Assembly (NCBI GenBank): GCA_023392995.1
Contig: JAEWMZ010000203.1
Location: 1-13,421, forward strand
DNA length: 13,421 bases
Direction of reading: 5' to 3'
Origin: Bacillota bacterium
GTDB taxonomy: Bacteria > Bacillota > Clostridia > Lachnospirales > Lachnospiraceae
In this document: positions 1 through 6,027 of the stretch, piece after piece
Layout of the letters: every line of letters begins with the position of its first letter
How positions within the stretch are numbered: the first letter of the stretch is position 1
Program-made: the position numbers and the translations under genes
Notes under the pieces: model-generated
Told to the model about the DNA's origin: nothing
Database searches by the model: none
Seen by the model: the letters and a program-made list of their open reading frames with translations, nothing else

Positions 1-130
1 CTTCAAATGCTGAGATGAAATAGGAGAGATAGCCTGCCTGATTCAAATAAAATAGTAAAGTATCTAAATTGAATTGTAGCATTTATATATAAAAGTATCA
101 ATTAAATATAAATATTCAGAAGTACACGTG

Positions 131-160
131 GGGAGTCAGAGGAATCTGGCTTCCTTTTTT
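131..160 (+). terminator. Intrinsic terminator of an upstream gene
   Basis: A 10-bp stem pairs 131-140 with 145-154. Two pairs are G-T wobbles, and the loop is a GGAA tetraloop (GNRA type). A run of six T follows at 155-160. This is a textbook Rho-independent terminator on the plus strand. It most likely ends transcription of a gene lying left of the window, since no coding region is visible in 1-130. Confidence 0.8.
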
Positions 161-164
161 GCAG

Positions 165-413
165 CTCAATCAACTCAGTACTAAAACTCAGGCGTTAAAA
201 CTCAGTCCTCAGAACTAAACAACTCAGCACTACAACTCAGCACTACAACTCAGCACTACAACTTAACACTAAACAACTCAGAACTAATCAACTCGGGACG
301 AAACTCACTACCTCATACCTCATTAAGCACCTCATTAAACCTACTATTAAGCCTTAGACCTCATTAAAGCTCATTAAACTCACTTTTAAACTCACTTTGC
401 AACTCAACCATAA
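165..413. repeat. G-poor degenerate tandem repeat tract (13-bp unit)
   Basis: Three perfect copies of AACTCAGCACTAC lie at 221-233, 234-246 and 247-259. Decayed copies flank them on both sides (from about 170 to 290). The tract then changes to CTCATTAA and AACTCAC words between about 301 and 406. The plus strand is made almost entirely of A, C and T. No open reading frame, CRISPR-type spacer or transposase accompanies it. It probably grew by slippage; a function is not evident. Confidence 0.75.
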
Positions 414-422
414 AATGTAAAA

Positions 423-458
423 TTATTGATAAACAATAAAAAAATATTGACATTCAAT
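423..458. promoter_or_regulatory. Tandem ATTG-N5-CAAT palindromes (candidate operator)
   Basis: ATTG-N5-CAAT occurs at 425-437 (within the longer TTATTG-N5-CAATAA at 423-439) and again at 446-458. The two start points are exactly 21 bp apart, so they lie on the same face of the helix. The second copy overlaps the -35 hexamer of the promoter at 447-475. The arrangement is what a dimeric repressor or activator site looks like. No regulator can be assigned, and short palindromes in AT-rich DNA can arise by chance. Confidence 0.4.
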
Positions 459-475
459 CTATTGTGTGATATTTT
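447..475 (+). promoter_or_regulatory. Sigma-A promoter for the FAD oxidoreductase gene
   Basis: A consensus -35 TTGACA (447-452) is followed by a 17-bp spacer and TATTTT (470-475). A TGn extension lies directly before the -10 (467-469). Transcription would begin near 482, giving an untranslated leader of about 210 nt before the start codon at 694. The leader (482-560) is rich in GTGAG words complementary to the upstream repeat tract. For example, 488-502 can pair with 391-406, apart from a one-base gap and one mismatch. Confidence 0.7.
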
Positions 476-693
476 ACTCAATAGTAGTGAGTTGCATGTG
501 AGCCATGTAAGTGAAGCTGCAAGTGAGGTATAGTGGCAAATGTTAAGTGTAAAATAAAAATACTTTAACATTATCAATGCAAGGGTAGTTATTGCCTTAT
601 CAAATAAATTGCAATATTAGTAACTTTACAAACCCAATATATAAATAAAGAATCGATTACAAGACGATTTAGCGGAATGTGAGGGTGATTACA

Positions 694-1770
694 TTGTTTG
701 ATATTATCATAATAGGCCTTGGTCCAGCGGGTGCCACCCTGGCACGTCTGTTAGACAAAAGCTATTCGGTTGCTGTCATAGATAAGAAGCAGACCAAGGA
801 AAAGGGCTTTCGTAAGCCCTGCGGCGGATTGTTAGCAACGGATGCACAAAAGGCTCTTTCCCGATTTGATCTGACGCTGCCAAAGCATGTGCTGGTTGAT
901 CCTCAGATTTTTGCCGTCAAAACCATCGATCTGGATGGGGGAGATACTCAGCATTATCAGCGATTTTATATCAATCTGGATCGGCATAAATTTGATCAAT
1001 GGTTAAAGTCCTTAATTCCTGATCATGTTGAGATATATGAGGATGCTATCTGCACCGGGATCAATCGGCGGGAGGAATGGTATGATGTTGAATTTAAGCA
1101 GGAAGGGCAAACGCATGTGTTATCTGCAAAATATATAGTGGGAGCGGATGGAGCAAATTCCATCGTGAGAAGCTATCTGTATCCGAACAAAAAGATCAGG
1201 AGCTATGTATCCATACAGCAGTGGTTTACGGAAACCAATCACACCCCCTTCTATTCCTGCATCTTTGATTCTAAGAATACGGATTGTTATTCCTGGACGA
1301 TTTCAAAGGATGGACATTTTATCTTTGGCGGAGCCTATCCAAAGCATGGCTGCCGGGAGCGATTTGAGGATCAGAAAAAGCGGCTTGAGAAAATGGGTAT
1401 GCATTTTGGAGAGGTCTTAAGGACGGAGAGTTGTATTGTTTTGCGCCCTGCAAAGTTTAATGACTTTTGTACCGGAGAGGAGAATATATTTCTCATAGGT
1501 GAGGCGGCTGGATTTATTAGCCCCAGTTCTTTGGAGGGTATTAGCAGTGCAATAAATACGGGCTATTATTTGAGCCAAGTACTCAATTCCAACAACTTAA
1601 ACCCATGTAGGGCATACAAAAGAAAGACCTTTGGGCTAAGACTTAAATTATTTCTAAAGGTATTAAAGTCCCCATTTATGTATTTCCCGCCTTTAAGAAA
1701 GCTGGTTATGGCTTCCGGTATTAACAGTTTAAAGATGATAGAGAAGGCACAAATAGAATCTGTCCTCTAA
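694..1770 (+). CDS. FAD-dependent oxidoreductase, geranylgeranyl reductase-like
   Basis: This is a flavoprotein of the geranylgeranyl reductase/FixC group, whose members reduce isoprenoid or lipid double bonds or act as monooxygenase-like enzymes. The substrate cannot be read from the sequence. Visible motifs (358-aa numbering) are the N-terminal dinucleotide fold GLGPAG at 8-13, the RKPCGG segment with Cys43-Gly-Gly typical of the family, GADG at 150-153, an aromatic YSW...FGG segment at 199-213, and the second FAD motif LIGEAAGF around 267-274. Family members usually have GD in that last motif, so GE is unusual. The TTG start at 694 is chosen because GAGGGTG (681-687) sits 6 nt upstream and the protein then begins directly at the FAD fold. 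A GTG at 679 would add five residues but has no good ribosome binding site. There is no signal peptide. The C-terminal tail (about 315-358) is basic and hydrophobic and may touch the membrane. Cofactor class is secure, function is not. Confidence 0.85.
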   Translation: MFDIIIIGLGPAGATLARLLDKSYSVAVIDKKQTKEKGFRKPCGGLLATDAQKALSRFDLTLPKHVLVDPQIFAVKTIDLDGGDTQHYQRFYINLDRHKFDQWLKSLIPDHVEIYEDAICTGINRREEWYDVEFKQEGQTHVLSAKYIVGADGANSIVRSYLYPNKKIRSYVSIQQWFTETNHTPFYSCIFDSKNTDCYSWTISKDGHFIFGGAYPKHGCRERFEDQKKRLEKMGMHFGEVLRTESCIVLRPAKFNDFCTGEENIFLIGEAAGFISPSSLEGISSAINTGYYLSQVLNSNNLNPCRAYKRKTFGLRLKLFLKVLKSPFMYFPPLRKLVMASGINSLKMIEKAQIESVL

Positions 1771-1825
1771 CATAAAAAATACTCTTCAACAGGTGATACC
1801 ATCCCCAAATATCTTGTGTACCTGG

Positions 1826-1854
1826 TAGATATTCGAAAGGAATTAAGGTATACT
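1826..1854 (+). promoter_or_regulatory. Putative promoter of the SRAP gene
   Basis: TATACT at 1849-1854 is a good -10 hexamer. The -35 candidate TAGATA (1826-1831) matches TTGACA at four of six positions, with a 17-bp spacer. No terminator separates it from the preceding FAD gene, so read-through is also possible. I found no GAAC-N4-GTTC-type LexA box near it. Confidence 0.45.
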
Positions 1855-1902
1855 AAAAGAGGTAATATCGTTCTATCAACATTGACAGGAGGTAGGAAGA
1901 CT

Positions 1903-2469
1903 ATGTGCGGCAGATATAATTTCACATTGGAGGAGAGCGAGGAGATAATGGAAATCCTTGAAATGCTGAATGCAAAGGTTCAGGGAAAGGTCATTACGAC
2001 CGGAGAAATATTTCCTACAAATCAGGCTCCGATTCTAATAGAAGAAAAGAAGACAATAGCACCAGCTTTAAGTACCTGGGGTTTTCCAAAGTTTGATGGA
2101 AAGGGTGTTATCATTAATGCAAGATCAGAGACAGCTTTTGAGAAAAAAACCTTCCGTGACAGTCTGATGAATCGGCGTTGTATCATACCCTCAACCGGGT
2201 TTTATGAATGGAATAGTCAGAAGAAGAAATTCTTATTCAACTTAGAAGATACAAATACACTCTATATGGCCGGACTCTATAGTTATTACCGTGATAAAAT
2301 GTGTTTCGTAGTACTGACGACAGAAGCGAATGAATCCATGCAGGAGGTTCATAGCCGTATGCCCCTCATTATGCGAAAGCAGGAGATTGAAAGCTGGATT
2401 AGGGATGATCAGGCAACAAATGAGCTTCTTCATCGTAATCCTCCGCAGTTGATAAAAACTGCCGGATAG
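1903..2469 (+). CDS. SRAP/YedK-family abasic-site crosslinking peptidase
   Basis: SOS response-associated peptidases (YedK/HMCES) shield abasic sites in single-stranded DNA by forming a covalent link through the N-terminal cysteine exposed after Met removal. All key positions are visible in the 188-aa product. MCGRYNF gives Cys2, FPTNQAP contains Asn40, NARSET contains Asn72, GFYEW contains Glu102, and HSRMP contains His150. The length is close to the usual roughly 190-230 aa. ATG 1903 is the only sensible start, because the Cys must be residue 2. An AGGAGGT at 1887-1893 lies 9 nt upstream, whereas an in-frame ATG at 1816 would bury the cysteine. The gene has its own likely promoter and ends before a strong terminator. 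It acts in the cytoplasm on DNA and has no obvious functional link with its neighbours. Confidence 0.93.
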   Translation: MCGRYNFTLEESEEIMEILEMLNAKVQGKVITTGEIFPTNQAPILIEEKKTIAPALSTWGFPKFDGKGVIINARSETAFEKKTFRDSLMNRRCIIPSTGFYEWNSQKKKFLFNLEDTNTLYMAGLYSYYRDKMCFVVLTTEANESMQEVHSRMPLIMRKQEIESWIRDDQATNELLHRNPPQLIKTAG

Positions 2470-2548
2470 CGAAGCTGTTAATATGTAGTGAAAGCTAGAT
2501 AGCTTGTTTTCGTAATATAATTTTAAGATATATTTATTATATGGGAAG

Positions 2549-2580
2549 GATAGCAGAGAGTTAAGCTGCTATCTTTTTTT
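2549..2580 (+). terminator. Intrinsic terminator after the SRAP gene
   Basis: GATAGCAG (2549-2556) pairs perfectly with CTGCTATC (2566-2573) around a 9-nt loop, and seven T follow (2574-2580). It separates the SRAP gene from the promoter of the next cassette. Confidence 0.85.
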
Positions 2581-2601
2581 GTAAGAGGATATATCAAAAT
2601 G

Positions 2602-2670
2602 AAATGTAAAATGCGCTTGACATTAAATGTAAAGCGAGCTATACTATAAAAGTAAAGTAAACTATACATT
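2602..2670 (+). promoter_or_regulatory. Strong promoter with repeated AAATGTAAA sites
   Basis: TTGACA (2617-2622), a 17-bp spacer and TATACT (2640-2645) give a near-perfect vegetative promoter. AAATGTAAA occurs at 2602-2610, just upstream of the -35, and again at 2625-2633 inside the spacer, 23 bp apart. The inverted word TACATT lies at 2665-2670. The first gene encodes a small Xre-type DNA-binding protein, so these repeats are natural candidates for an autoregulatory operator. The promoter is well supported; the operator role is inferred. Confidence 0.7.
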
Positions 2671-2686
2671 AAAAGGAGGTGAATAT

Positions 2687-2896
2687 GTGCAAAATAAAAT
2701 ACAAGAATTGCGTAAAACAAGAAAAGTAACACAGAGTGAACTGGCGGATGCGGTGTCTGTTACCAGACAAACAATTATATCCTTAGAAAATGGGAAATAT
2801 AATGCGTCACTAATATTGGCGCATAAGATTGCACAATTCTTTGGAGTAGAAATTGAGGAAATATTTATATTTGATCAGGAGGATGAGAATTTATGA
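2687..2896 (+). CDS. Small Xre/Cro-type HTH transcriptional regulator
   Basis: This 69-aa protein consists of little more than a single helix-turn-helix domain of the Cro/C1 (HTH_3) type. The core TQSELADAVSVTRQTIISLE at residues 15-34 shows the QxxLA...VxRxTISxxE pattern. NGKYNASL and the FFGVEIEEIF tail complete the five-helix fold. This is the YozG-like class of short regulators. GTG at 2687 is the start, with AAGGAGGTGA (2673-2682) correctly spaced; the ATG two bases earlier is in another frame. Its stop overlaps the start of the next gene by 4 bp (ATGA), so the two are translationally coupled. It probably represses its own promoter and thereby controls the membrane protein. Confidence 0.9.
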   Translation: MQNKIQELRKTRKVTQSELADAVSVTRQTIISLENGKYNASLILAHKIAQFFGVEIEEIFIFDQEDENL

Positions 2897-3372
2897 GTGG
2901 ATTTTTCAAAAGTGCAGTTGCAAATACAAATGAAGAATACAAGAAAGTAATTAAAAGACGGATGAATAACCTGATTGCTGTCGCTTTTATTGGTATACTA
3001 ACGATCGCCTTAGCTATATTTTCAGAAGTTAATCGCTGGACGGTGATCAAGGAGGATATGTTCAGATATTATATGTCTTTTGGAGCAGGATTATTAGGCT
3101 GTGCTGTGGCATTGTTGCTAAAAAACAACCGCCTGCTTGGAGATGAGGAGAAACTAAGGAGAAGCAGAATTGCGAATGCAGATGAGCGGATACGAGAAAT
3201 TAGCAGTCGTGCTTATCGTATGGCGACTGTAATATTACTGGTGGTAATGTATATCGTTGCACTCATCGGAGGAATATTTGTTCCGATCCTTGCAAAGCTA
3301 TTAATGGGCTTAATCGGTTTATTTGTTTTGGCTTATCTGGTAGGTTATAAGCTCATTGAAAAAAATATGTAG
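2893..3372 (+). CDS. Four-TM membrane protein paired with an Xre regulator
   Basis: The 159-aa product has four predicted membrane segments in two hairpins: about 27-45, 57-77, 109-128 and 131-153. A charged cytoplasmic loop (about 78-106) contains NADERIREISSRAYRMA. A DER...I...A motif before the second TM pair recalls DUF2178-type proteins, which are often encoded next to small Xre regulators. I am not certain of the family. There is no signal peptide or enzymatic motif. The start ATG overlaps the regulator's stop, and AGGAGGATGAG (2878-2888) precedes it. Two-gene regulator/membrane protein cassettes like this are common in clostridia and bacilli, but their role is mostly unknown. Membrane location is secure and function is unassigned. 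Confidence 0.82.
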   Translation: MSGFFKSAVANTNEEYKKVIKRRMNNLIAVAFIGILTIALAIFSEVNRWTVIKEDMFRYYMSFGAGLLGCAVALLLKNNRLLGDEEKLRRSRIANADERIREISSRAYRMATVILLVVMYIVALIGGIFVPILAKLLMGLIGLFVLAYLVGYKLIEKNM

Positions 3373-3402
3373 CTAATTAATGAATTGTCTGACGATGAGT
3401 GA

Positions 3403-3523
3403 ATGCAAAATAATGAAATATAAAGGATTAAAATATGAAACATTAAACATGAAGCATTGAAATATAGAACATTGAAATATAAAATAATGAATCATAACAT
3501 TTTAGAAATGTGCAAATGTTATG
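3403..3523. repeat. AT-rich degenerate repeats ending in a perfect hairpin
   Basis: CATTGAAATATA occurs at 3455-3466 and 3470-3481 (15-bp period). Looser relatives such as AATGAAATATAAA lie around 3412-3424 and AACATTAAACATGAA around 3439-3453. The tract ends in a perfect 10-bp inverted repeat, CATAACATTT (3493-3502) with AAATGTTATG (3514-3523), around an 11-nt loop. No T-run follows directly, so it is not a clear terminator. The 3373-3550 spacer contains no gene I can support. Confidence 0.55.
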
Positions 3524-3550
3524 ACAGATTTTGTTAAAGGTAATAATATA

Positions 3551-3636
3551 AAGCAGCCATTGATAAGAGAGCATAAACTACCCCTAAAAGTTAGATATTG
3601 CGGGGTTAGCAATTCTTATTGAATGGCTGCTTTTTT
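3551..3636 (+). terminator. Long hairpin terminator between convergent genes
   Basis: AAGCAGCCATT (3551-3561) pairs perfectly with AATGGCTGCTT (3622-3632), and six T lie at 3631-3636. The stem continues imperfectly inward: ATAAGA with TCTTAT, GC with GC, and TACCCC with GGGGTTA, giving one long arm of about 82 nt in total. It ends the regulator/membrane-protein cassette. On the minus strand the hairpin is followed by TTTATATTATT, so it may also serve the convergent AraC gene. The unusual length leaves open a small mobile element remnant. Confidence 0.7.
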
Positions 3637-3659
3637 ATATTAACAGCAAGAAGCCTTAC

Positions 3660-4529
3660 TTATTCCTGCTTTAACTTCCTTTTCCGGTATTCCGTTGCCG
3701 AGGTCTTATAGTACTGCTTAAATGCATAAGCAAAATGTTCAATAGAAGAGTAATTTAACCGGTTGGAAATCTCAGAGATGGATAGGGTCGGATCATTTAA
3801 GTAAATCTTAGCCATGGACATCTTCGCCTCCGTCTTCTTCTGCAAAAAGGTCTTACCGTAATAGTCCTTTAAGCAGCGTTCGGTCTGACGATTGCTTAAT
3901 CCCAGACGCTTTGCCAAAGTCTCCAGAGTGAGTATCTCGTAATCATATAGGAAGCTTTCCTCAATAATCAGATATTTACTATCCACCAGATTAGAAGCTT
4001 GAAAATGGGATTCTGATTCTCGTGCATTTTCATAATTTCGAACTGTTTTCACGATGCATTGCTGTAACAGAGCCTCCACCTGGAGTCGGTAGCCGGTATA
4101 TTGATGCTCCAGCTCCTCAAAGAGCTGTGTCATAATAGACGCGATGGACTGAGAATCCTGACCGTACCAAAAATGAGTTTTCTCAAAGAGAGAGGCAGTT
4201 GTTTTCCTGGGACGTTTGCCGGGGGCAGAATTACTTTGCAGCTTAAAATAAATACAATATTCTGCCATAGGATCTTCCATCGCCGGAATCTGTTCATGCT
4301 CCACATGGGGGCCAGTCATATACAAGGTATTAGGTGCGACCTCATATACCGTATCATCAATATTAACAGTACCACCTCCATGGGGAATATAGTGGAGTTC
4401 ATAGCTGTTATTACCATGACTATGTCTGGGCATGGGGCGCCTGAAATGTTCAAATACAATCTGTAACACATGAAAAGTAGTATCATCAATGATTATCTTA
4501 ATATCTAAATCCGTATAGGCTGTACGCAT
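3660..4529 (-). CDS. AraC-family transcriptional regulator
   Basis: The 289-aa protein has the standard two-part layout. An N-terminal cupin-like sensor spans about residues 15-100 (MPRHSHGNNSYELHYI then YEVAPNTLYMTGPHVEHEQ). A C-terminal pair of helix-turn-helix motifs follows. The first is at about 201-222 (LETLAKRLGLSNRQTERCL) and the second at about 251-283 (ISEISNRLNYSSIEHFAYAF, then an FxxYYKTSATEYRK tail). This C-terminal pattern is diagnostic of the family. The start ATG is preceded by AGGAG (4537-4541, complement strand) 7 nt upstream. The gene is divergent from the aldolase-led sugar cluster, the usual position for a local activator responding to the substrate or a phosphorylated intermediate. 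The ligand cannot be deduced. There are no membrane segments. Confidence 0.93.
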   Translation of the reverse strand: MRTAYTDLDIKIIIDDTTFHVLQIVFEHFRRPMPRHSHGNNSYELHYIPHGGGTVNIDDTVYEVAPNTLYMTGPHVEHEQIPAMEDPMAEYCIYFKLQSNSAPGKRPRKTTASLFEKTHFWYGQDSQSIASIMTQLFEELEHQYTGYRLQVEALLQQCIVKTVRNYENARESESHFQASNLVDSKYLIIEESFLYDYEILTLETLAKRLGLSNRQTERCLKDYYGKTFLQKKTEAKMSMAKIYLNDPTLSISEISNRLNYSSIEHFAYAFKQYYKTSATEYRKRKLKQE

Positions 4530-4550
4530 GTCTTAACTCCTTTCTCCTAG

Positions 4551-4723
4551 CATTACCTTTAGGTAATTGCGAAACTCATTAACTGAAGATATTGCATACA
4601 AAGCAGATACTGTTTCGAAGCGGAAGCTAAGCCCGCAGGTAGCGCCCGCGCGAAGAAATAGTATCTGCTTTGTATGCAATGACAAAAACTATATTGTTTC
4701 GCAATTTCTTATATTCATTACCT
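4551..4723. repeat. Nested palindromic element flanked by 8-bp direct repeats
   Basis: Two nested pairs of perfect inverted repeats share one centre. The outer arms are 11 bp (4565-4575 with 4696-4706, AATTGCGAAAC). The inner arms are 21 bp (4591-4611 with 4660-4680, beginning ATTGCATACAAAGC). The pairs are separated by exactly 15 nt on each side. The centre (about 4617-4654) is markedly richer in G+C than the flanks and contains GCGG/CCGC words. CATTACCT lies on both sides (4551-4558 and 4716-4723), 6 and 9 bp outside the outer arms. The layout resembles a MITE or REP-like element with a possible target duplication, but it could also be a regulatory structure. It occupies the control region between the divergent AraC and aldolase genes. 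Confidence 0.8.
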
Positions 4724-4836
4724 ATCACAAGTTCCTGATTTCAGTGTATCAATTCCCCCAGAACAAGTCAATAACCTGACCGGCCACAGACCTTCGAGAA
4801 TGCGACATAGAGAATATCCACTTGTCTTGTATCTCT

Positions 4837-4865
4837 CTTACTTTTTACTCCATAAAATCTATAAT
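4837..4865 (+). promoter_or_regulatory. Putative activator-dependent promoter of the sugar cluster
   Basis: A perfect TATAAT (4860-4865) lies 43 bp before the aldolase start. The 17-bp-spaced -35 region (4837-4842, CTTACT) is poor, as expected where an activator is required. ACAAGT occurs upstream at 4727-4732 and 4763-4768, and inverted (ACTTGT) at 4820-4825. These are possible binding half-sites for the divergent AraC regulator. I saw no convincing CcpA cre site. The -10 is clear; the regulatory sites are speculative. Confidence 0.5.
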
Positions 4866-4908
4866 AAAGATAGAAAAACCAATCAGGAGTTAATAAGGAG
4901 GATACGAT

Positions 4909-5760
4909 ATGCCATTAGTTAATTCGAAAGAAATGCTTTTAGCAGCGCAGAAGGGCGGATATGCAGTAGGAGCCTTTAATGCAGAAAACATGGAGATGAT
5001 AAAGGCAATCATTGCAGCAGCGGAAGAGCTGAATGCGCCGGTTATGATACAGACAACACCATCCACCATTCGCTACGGTACCAGTGCTACCTATGCCGGT
5101 ATTGTGAAGGCAGAAGCAGCCAGAGCAAAGGTTCCGGTATGCCTGCACTTGGATCATGGCAGCAGCTATGAGCTAGTTGTAGAGTGTATTAAGGATGGAT
5201 ATACATCCGTTATGATCGATGGCTCCCATGAAAGCTTTGAAGATAATATAGCAATTACCAAGAAGGTAGTTGATTATGCAAAAGAAAATGGAATTCCGGT
5301 TGAGGCAGAGCTGGGTAAGGTTGGCGGTAAAGAGGATGATCTTGAAACAGAGGCAGATACTAACACAGATCCCGCACAGGCAAAGGAATTCGTAGAAAGA
5401 ACCGGAGTAGATTCCCTGGCGGTTGCAATCGGTACAGCACATGGCTTTTATGCAGGTATTCCGGTACTTGATAAAGAGAGATTATCTGAGATTGCAAAGG
5501 TAGTATCCATTCCGCTGGTACTGCATGGAGCTTCCGGCATCAGCGATGAAGAGGTTATGGATTGCGTAAGAAGAGGTATCTGCAAGGTGAATTTTGCCAC
5601 AGAGCTTCGTGTTGCATTTACAGAAGGCTGGAATCAATTATATAAGGAAAATACAAAGCAGTACGATCCAAAAGCTTACGGAAAAGCAAGTATGGCAGCG
5701 GTAAAAGCTTTGGTTATGAACCGCATGAAGGTATGCGGATGTGCTGGTAAAGCAGAATAG
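4909..5760 (+). CDS. Class II fructose/tagatose-bisphosphate aldolase
   Basis: This zinc-dependent aldolase (283 aa, the normal length of the FbaA/GatY/KbaY short class) cleaves a ketohexose 1,6-bisphosphate into dihydroxyacetone phosphate and glyceraldehyde 3-phosphate in the cytoplasm. Key residues are visible. LHLDHG supplies the catalytic Asp82 and zinc ligand His83. VEAELGKVGG (131-140) carries the conserved Glu132 and Glu134. GTAHGFY gives His178 and VLHGASG gives His206, both zinc ligands. KVNFATEL has Asn228. AAGGAGGAT (4895-4903) sits 5 nt before the ATG. The gene opens the sugar cluster. Sequence alone cannot separate fructose- from tagatose-bisphosphate specificity, but the GatD-like and LacX-like neighbours favour tagatose-1,6-bisphosphate. 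Confidence 0.95.
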   Translation: MPLVNSKEMLLAAQKGGYAVGAFNAENMEMIKAIIAAAEELNAPVMIQTTPSTIRYGTSATYAGIVKAEAARAKVPVCLHLDHGSSYELVVECIKDGYTSVMIDGSHESFEDNIAITKKVVDYAKENGIPVEAELGKVGGKEDDLETEADTNTDPAQAKEFVERTGVDSLAVAIGTAHGFYAGIPVLDKERLSEIAKVVSIPLVLHGASGISDEEVMDCVRRGICKVNFATELRVAFTEGWNQLYKENTKQYDPKAYGKASMAAVKALVMNRMKVCGCAGKAE

Positions 5761-5854
5761 GATAACATTAAGTAAAAGTAAAAAAGAGTACAAGTAGAAA
5801 ATAGTTTGATTATAATTTAAGTCTTAGATAAGCCTTAAAGTAAGTGGGGCATAG

Positions 5855-5970
5855 CAAAGAGCTATAAATAACCTTGAGCTATGAATAACCTAGAGTTATT
5901 TTAGCTTAGAGCTATGAATAACGTAGAGTTCTAATGACGTAGAACTATGAATAATCAGAACTATAGACAA
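5855..5970. repeat. Degenerate GAGCTATGAATAAC repeats between aldolase and kinase
   Basis: GAGCTATRAATAAC occurs at 5859-5872, 5876-5889 and 5909-5922. Decayed copies lie at 5942-5955 (GAACTATGAATAAT) and from 5958 (GAACTATAG). Interleaved AGAGTT words allow short hairpins such as AATAAC...GTTATT. The 267-bp spacer (5761-6027) has no gene and no convincing terminator. An isolated TATAAT lies at 5811-5816 without a recognisable -35, so the kinase may be read from the aldolase promoter or a weak internal one. Confidence 0.65.
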
Positions 5971-6027
5971 GAATGCACCTGATTTTCGAAATAAGATGAT
6001 GATCATGTATCAGAATGGAGAAACCAG

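Noticed and set aside
1..130. 3' end of an upstream coding region
   Set aside because: No frame with coding character could be supported; only the terminator at 131-160 points to an upstream gene.
165..413. Possible CRISPR array
   Set aside because: The repeated unit is only 13 bp, copies are directly adjacent without unique spacers, and no cas gene is present.
1816..1902. Upstream ATG extension of the SRAP gene
   Set aside because: It would place 29 residues before the catalytic cysteine, which must be exposed as residue 2; a better ribosome binding site precedes ATG 1903.
1771..1902. LexA/SOS box before the SRAP gene
   Set aside because: No GAAC-N4-GTTC-like palindrome is present despite the family name.
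4567..4779. 70-aa open frame in the AraC-aldolase spacer
   Set aside because: It runs through both arms of the palindromic element, has no ribosome binding site and no recognisable protein features.
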